A DNA stretch of 64,000 bases, taken from the NCBI GenBank assembly GCA_946616535.1, contig CAMOJA010000001.1, positions 62,001 to 126,000 on the forward strand, read 5' to 3'. This DNA is from an uncultured Bacteroidales bacterium. Its GTDB lineage: Bacteria > Bacteroidota > Bacteroidia > Bacteroidales > Paludibacteraceae. The notes beneath the pieces are model-generated. The model did no database searches, was not told where the DNA came from, and worked only from the letters and a program-made list of their open reading frames with translations. Shown one piece after another: positions 62,109 through 64,000 of the stretch. The position numbers and the translations under genes are program-made. Each line of letters opens with the position of its first letter. Position 1 is the first letter of the stretch.

Positions 62109-62471
62109 GCCTGTGTTGGCGTCCGTGGAAGGGCGGTTCTTAGAGTCCTTAGGGGCGTTAAGGTCTTTAGGGTCCTTAGAGACCGTTTCTTTGACTGTAG
62201 CAGGTTTCTTAATCTTCTCAAAAGCCTTGAGCAGCGTAGGAACATCGGTTTTATTGGCGTCGTAAGTAACCGTTACCGTCTTGGTGTCAAGGTCGCAAAC
62301 AATGTCTTTCACTCCTTTCTCAAACGCGATATTCTTCATGATCTTATCGCAGCAGCCCTGGCAGTGGATGTCTACCGAAAGAACAACAACCTGTTTGTTT
62401 GCCTTAGCGAACAGAGGAGTACAGAGTACGGAATACAGAATACAGACAAATAATAAAAGATATTTTTTCAT
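62091..62471 (-). CDS. Secreted heavy-metal-associated (HMA) domain protein
   Basis: A 126-residue protein. Signal peptide residues 1-22 (ending PLFA), HMA-fold domain residues about 27-90 with the metal motif HCQGC (C37, C40, then C41), LDTKTVTVTYD and a C-terminal Lys/Asp/Pro-rich tail (about 95-126) without structure. HMA proteins bind soft metals such as Cu+ or Zn2+. It lies 7 bp downstream of feoB on the same strand and is probably cotranscribed. Both the signal peptide and the tail are built from short tandem repeats (62417-62444, 7-bp; 62137-62181, 9-bp). Confidence 0.82.
   Translation of the reverse strand: MKKYLLLFVCILYSVLCTPLFAKANKQVVVLSVDIHCQGCCDKIMKNIAFEKGVKDIVCDLDTKTVTVTYDANKTDVPTLLKAFEKIKKPATVKETVSKDPKDLNAPKDSKNRPSTDANTGASTPY
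62137..62181 (-). repeat. Five 9-bp units encoding the tail of the HMA protein
   Basis: Five units near the form TCCTTAGRG (plus-strand reading; TTCTTAGAG to TCCTTAGAG) encode repeated SKD/PKD-like triplets. A 9-bp period keeps the frame. Confidence 0.85.
62417..62444 (-). repeat. Four 7-bp units inside a signal-peptide coding region
   Basis: Units GAGTACA, GAGTACG and two of GAATACA (plus-strand reading) encode residues about 10-18, the hydrophobic core of the signal peptide. One-unit changes would shift frame. Confidence 0.9.
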
Positions 62472-62478
62472 GTTAAAA

Positions 62479-64000
62479 TTATATGATTAGGCTGCCTATT
62501 TGATAGACGAGGAAGGATATAAACCATGCTAAGAAGAGGCTGTGGAAGACGGTGAACCAAGCCCATTGTCTGCCGGCTTCGCGATGCAGGGTAGCGATGG
62601 TTGCCACGCAGGGGAAGTAGAGCAGCACAAAGAGCATGAAGCTGAAGGCGGTGAGCGGGGTGAAACCGGCGGCACTGATATCGCCCCCATAGAGGATAGC
62701 GAGCGTCGAGACGATGGCTTCTTTGGCCGGAAGGCCCGTCAAGAGACAAACCGACATCTTCCAGTCGAAGCCGAGCGGCTCCAAGAGCGGTGCGACGAAC
62801 TGTCCGATGGATGCCAGATACGAGTGCTCGAGGTCGTTGAGGTCCTGAGTGGGGAAGTATTCGAGCGCCCAGATGATGATCGATGCCCAAAGGATGACGG
62901 TACAGATCTTCTGGAGGTAGTCCGCTACGCGCTCCCAGATATGCGCTGCGGTATTACGTGCCTTGGGGATACGGAACTCCGGCAACTCGTTTACGGTATC
63001 ATCGTTATCTTGTTTGAACCACTTGGTGCGCTTCATGATAACTGCAAAAATAACCGACAGGCAGATACCTATCGCGTACAGCGATATCATCACGAGCGCT
63101 TTGTGGCGCTCGAAGAAGGTATCGACAAAAAGCATATAAACCGGTAGTCGTGCCGAACAAGACATGAAAGGCACCATGAGCATGGTCAGCACGCGGTCTT
63201 TGGGATTCTGGATATCTCGTGCCGCCATGATAGCCGGTACGTTGCACCCGAAGCCCATCAGCATCGGGATGAAACTACGGCCGTGCAAACCGACGCGGTG
63301 CATGATGGTATCCATGATATAGGCCTCACGAGCCATGTAGCCGGAGTCCTCCATAAGCGAGATGAAGAAGAAGAGGATGATGATATTCGGCAGGAAAGCC
63401 AAAACCGCTCCTACGCCCTGAAGTACACCATCAATGAGTAAGGAAGACCACCAACTTGGGTCCAGCAGGCTCCATAACCATTGGCTCATGGCATCGATAC
63501 CGCCTTCTATCCAGGCTTGCGGATAAGCGCCTAACGTAAAAGTACACCAGAAGACGAAATAGAGGATCGCCATCATGATCGGGAAACCGAGCCATGGGTT
63601 GGTCAGCACCTTATCGATGCGCTCGAGACGCGTCTGATGCTTGTCGTCCTTCGCGTGCGTGAGCGTTTCCGTTAATATACCGTGCACGTACGCGCGATAG
63701 GTATCCTCATCGCCTTGGTCACGAAGGTGGTAGATAGGGTGGGCTGTGGAAGCCGGTTTGCGGATGGTGGTCTCAAGGATGTCCAAACAGTTCGGAAGAC
63801 CGTAGTTAAGGCGCACGGACACGCGGCAGGTAGGTACACCAATCAGTTGCTCCAGTTTAGGTAGGTTGAGCGAGTGGTCCGTCTTCAAGAGCAGGTCATA
63901 CCTGCCAATGGCGAGTACAATTTTCTGCTGCTCGTCGATGATATGGGGCGTGAGCATGAGCGATTCCTCGAGCCGGGTGGAGTCCACTACCTGGAGGACG
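62479..64000 (-). CDS. feoB: Ferrous iron transporter FeoB, 5' end beyond the window
   Basis: The frame stays open to the window edge (VLQVVDSTRLEESL), so the first G motifs are outside and the apparent start at 63987 is internal. About 506 residues are visible: the end of the G domain, the helical switch domain, and the polytopic Fe2+ channel with LMEDSGYMAREAYIMD, MGFGCNVPAIMA, PFMSCSARLPVY and LTGLPAKEAIVSTL. FeoB imports Fe2+ across the inner membrane. The expected G4 NxxD motif reads GRYD (in VLAIGRYD) and the G5 SA motif reads SVR, so nucleotide binding may be altered. The HMA gene follows after 7 bp. Confidence 0.95.
   Translation of the reverse strand, partial: VLQVVDSTRLEESLMLTPHIIDEQQKIVLAIGRYDLLLKTDHSLNLPKLEQLIGVPTCRVSVRLNYGLPNCLDILETTIRKPASTAHPIYHLRDQGDEDTYRAYVHGILTETLTHAKDDKHQTRLERIDKVLTNPWLGFPIMMAILYFVFWCTFTLGAYPQAWIEGGIDAMSQWLWSLLDPSWWSSLLIDGVLQGVGAVLAFLPNIIILFFFISLMEDSGYMAREAYIMDTIMHRVGLHGRSFIPMLMGFGCNVPAIMAARDIQNPKDRVLTMLMVPFMSCSARLPVYMLFVDTFFERHKALVMISLYAIGICLSVIFAVIMKRTKWFKQDNDDTVNELPEFRIPKARNTAAHIWERVADYLQKICTVILWASIIIWALEYFPTQDLNDLEHSYLASIGQFVAPLLEPLGFDWKMSVCLLTGLPAKEAIVSTLAILYGGDISAAGFTPLTAFSFMLFVLLYFPCVATIATLHREAGRQWAWFTVFHSLFLAWFISFLVYQIGSLII

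Noticed and set aside
63965..63987. FeoB start codon inside the window (GTG at 63987)
   Set aside because: The upstream frame stays open to the window edge and continues the G-domain sequence, so the gene begins outside.

Overview
The window looks like a chromosomal segment of an uncultured or little-studied member of the Bacteroidales. The main support is: large secreted proteins ending in type IX secretion (T9SS) C-terminal sorting domains; OmpA-type beta-barrels with C-terminal peptidoglycan-binding domains; promoters of the Bacteroidetes form TTTG-N20-TAnnTTTG; sparse Shine-Dalgarno use except at tightly coupled genes; and tRNAs without an encoded CCA. No phage, integrase, insertion sequence, rRNA or CRISPR array was seen.

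Layout. 1-5062 (+): end of a surface polysaccharide cluster (Wzy-like polymerase and four glycosyltransferases). 5163-7255 (-): Na+/Ca2+ antiporter and YchF. 7370-12713 (+): tRNA-Leu, a 1125-aa T9SS cargo protein and an OmpA/LysM barrel. 12688-15828 (-): comF, nadB and an NlpC/P60 peptidase. 15920-23360 (-): nfeD, floA, amidase, recJ, tdk, priA and a nucleoside kinase, probably one operon. 23526-25841 (+): topA, then tRNA-Pro. 26033-29084 (-): mrp with a MATE exporter, and a small secreted basic protein behind a sigma-54-like promoter. 29233-47200 (-): an 18-kb surface-protein operon that ends in a 2955-aa adhesin. 47593-51623 (+): a further cargo protein with a barrel. 51730-53983 (+): rfbC, rfbD and a DUF2461 protein. 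54030-60697 (+): tRNA-Arg, OmpA barrel, 1526-aa T9SS cargo and RNase H. 60909-61976 (+): gapA. 62091-64000 (-): FeoB (5' end outside the window) and a secreted heavy-metal-associated protein.

How the parts work together. About half the window encodes the cell surface: polysaccharide assembly, dTDP-rhamnose synthesis, and T9SS cargo. Five times, a large cargo protein is translationally coupled to an outer-membrane barrel, which suggests cognate cargo-barrel modules. The rest is housekeeping (DNA repair and replication restart, nucleotide salvage, NAD synthesis, glycolysis, iron uptake).

Three signals are not explained by the gene list. (1) Short imperfect tandem arrays, most often with a 7-bp period but with unrelated unit sequences, sit at gene junctions and inside conserved genes (two glycosyltransferases, priA, mrp, a signal peptide). 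(2) Most promoters share an A-tract spacer, and two share an identical 20-bp palindrome over the -7 box. (3) priA has no ATG/GTG/TTG at its conserved N-terminus and appears to start at ATT. All functional calls come from reading motifs; no database search was run.
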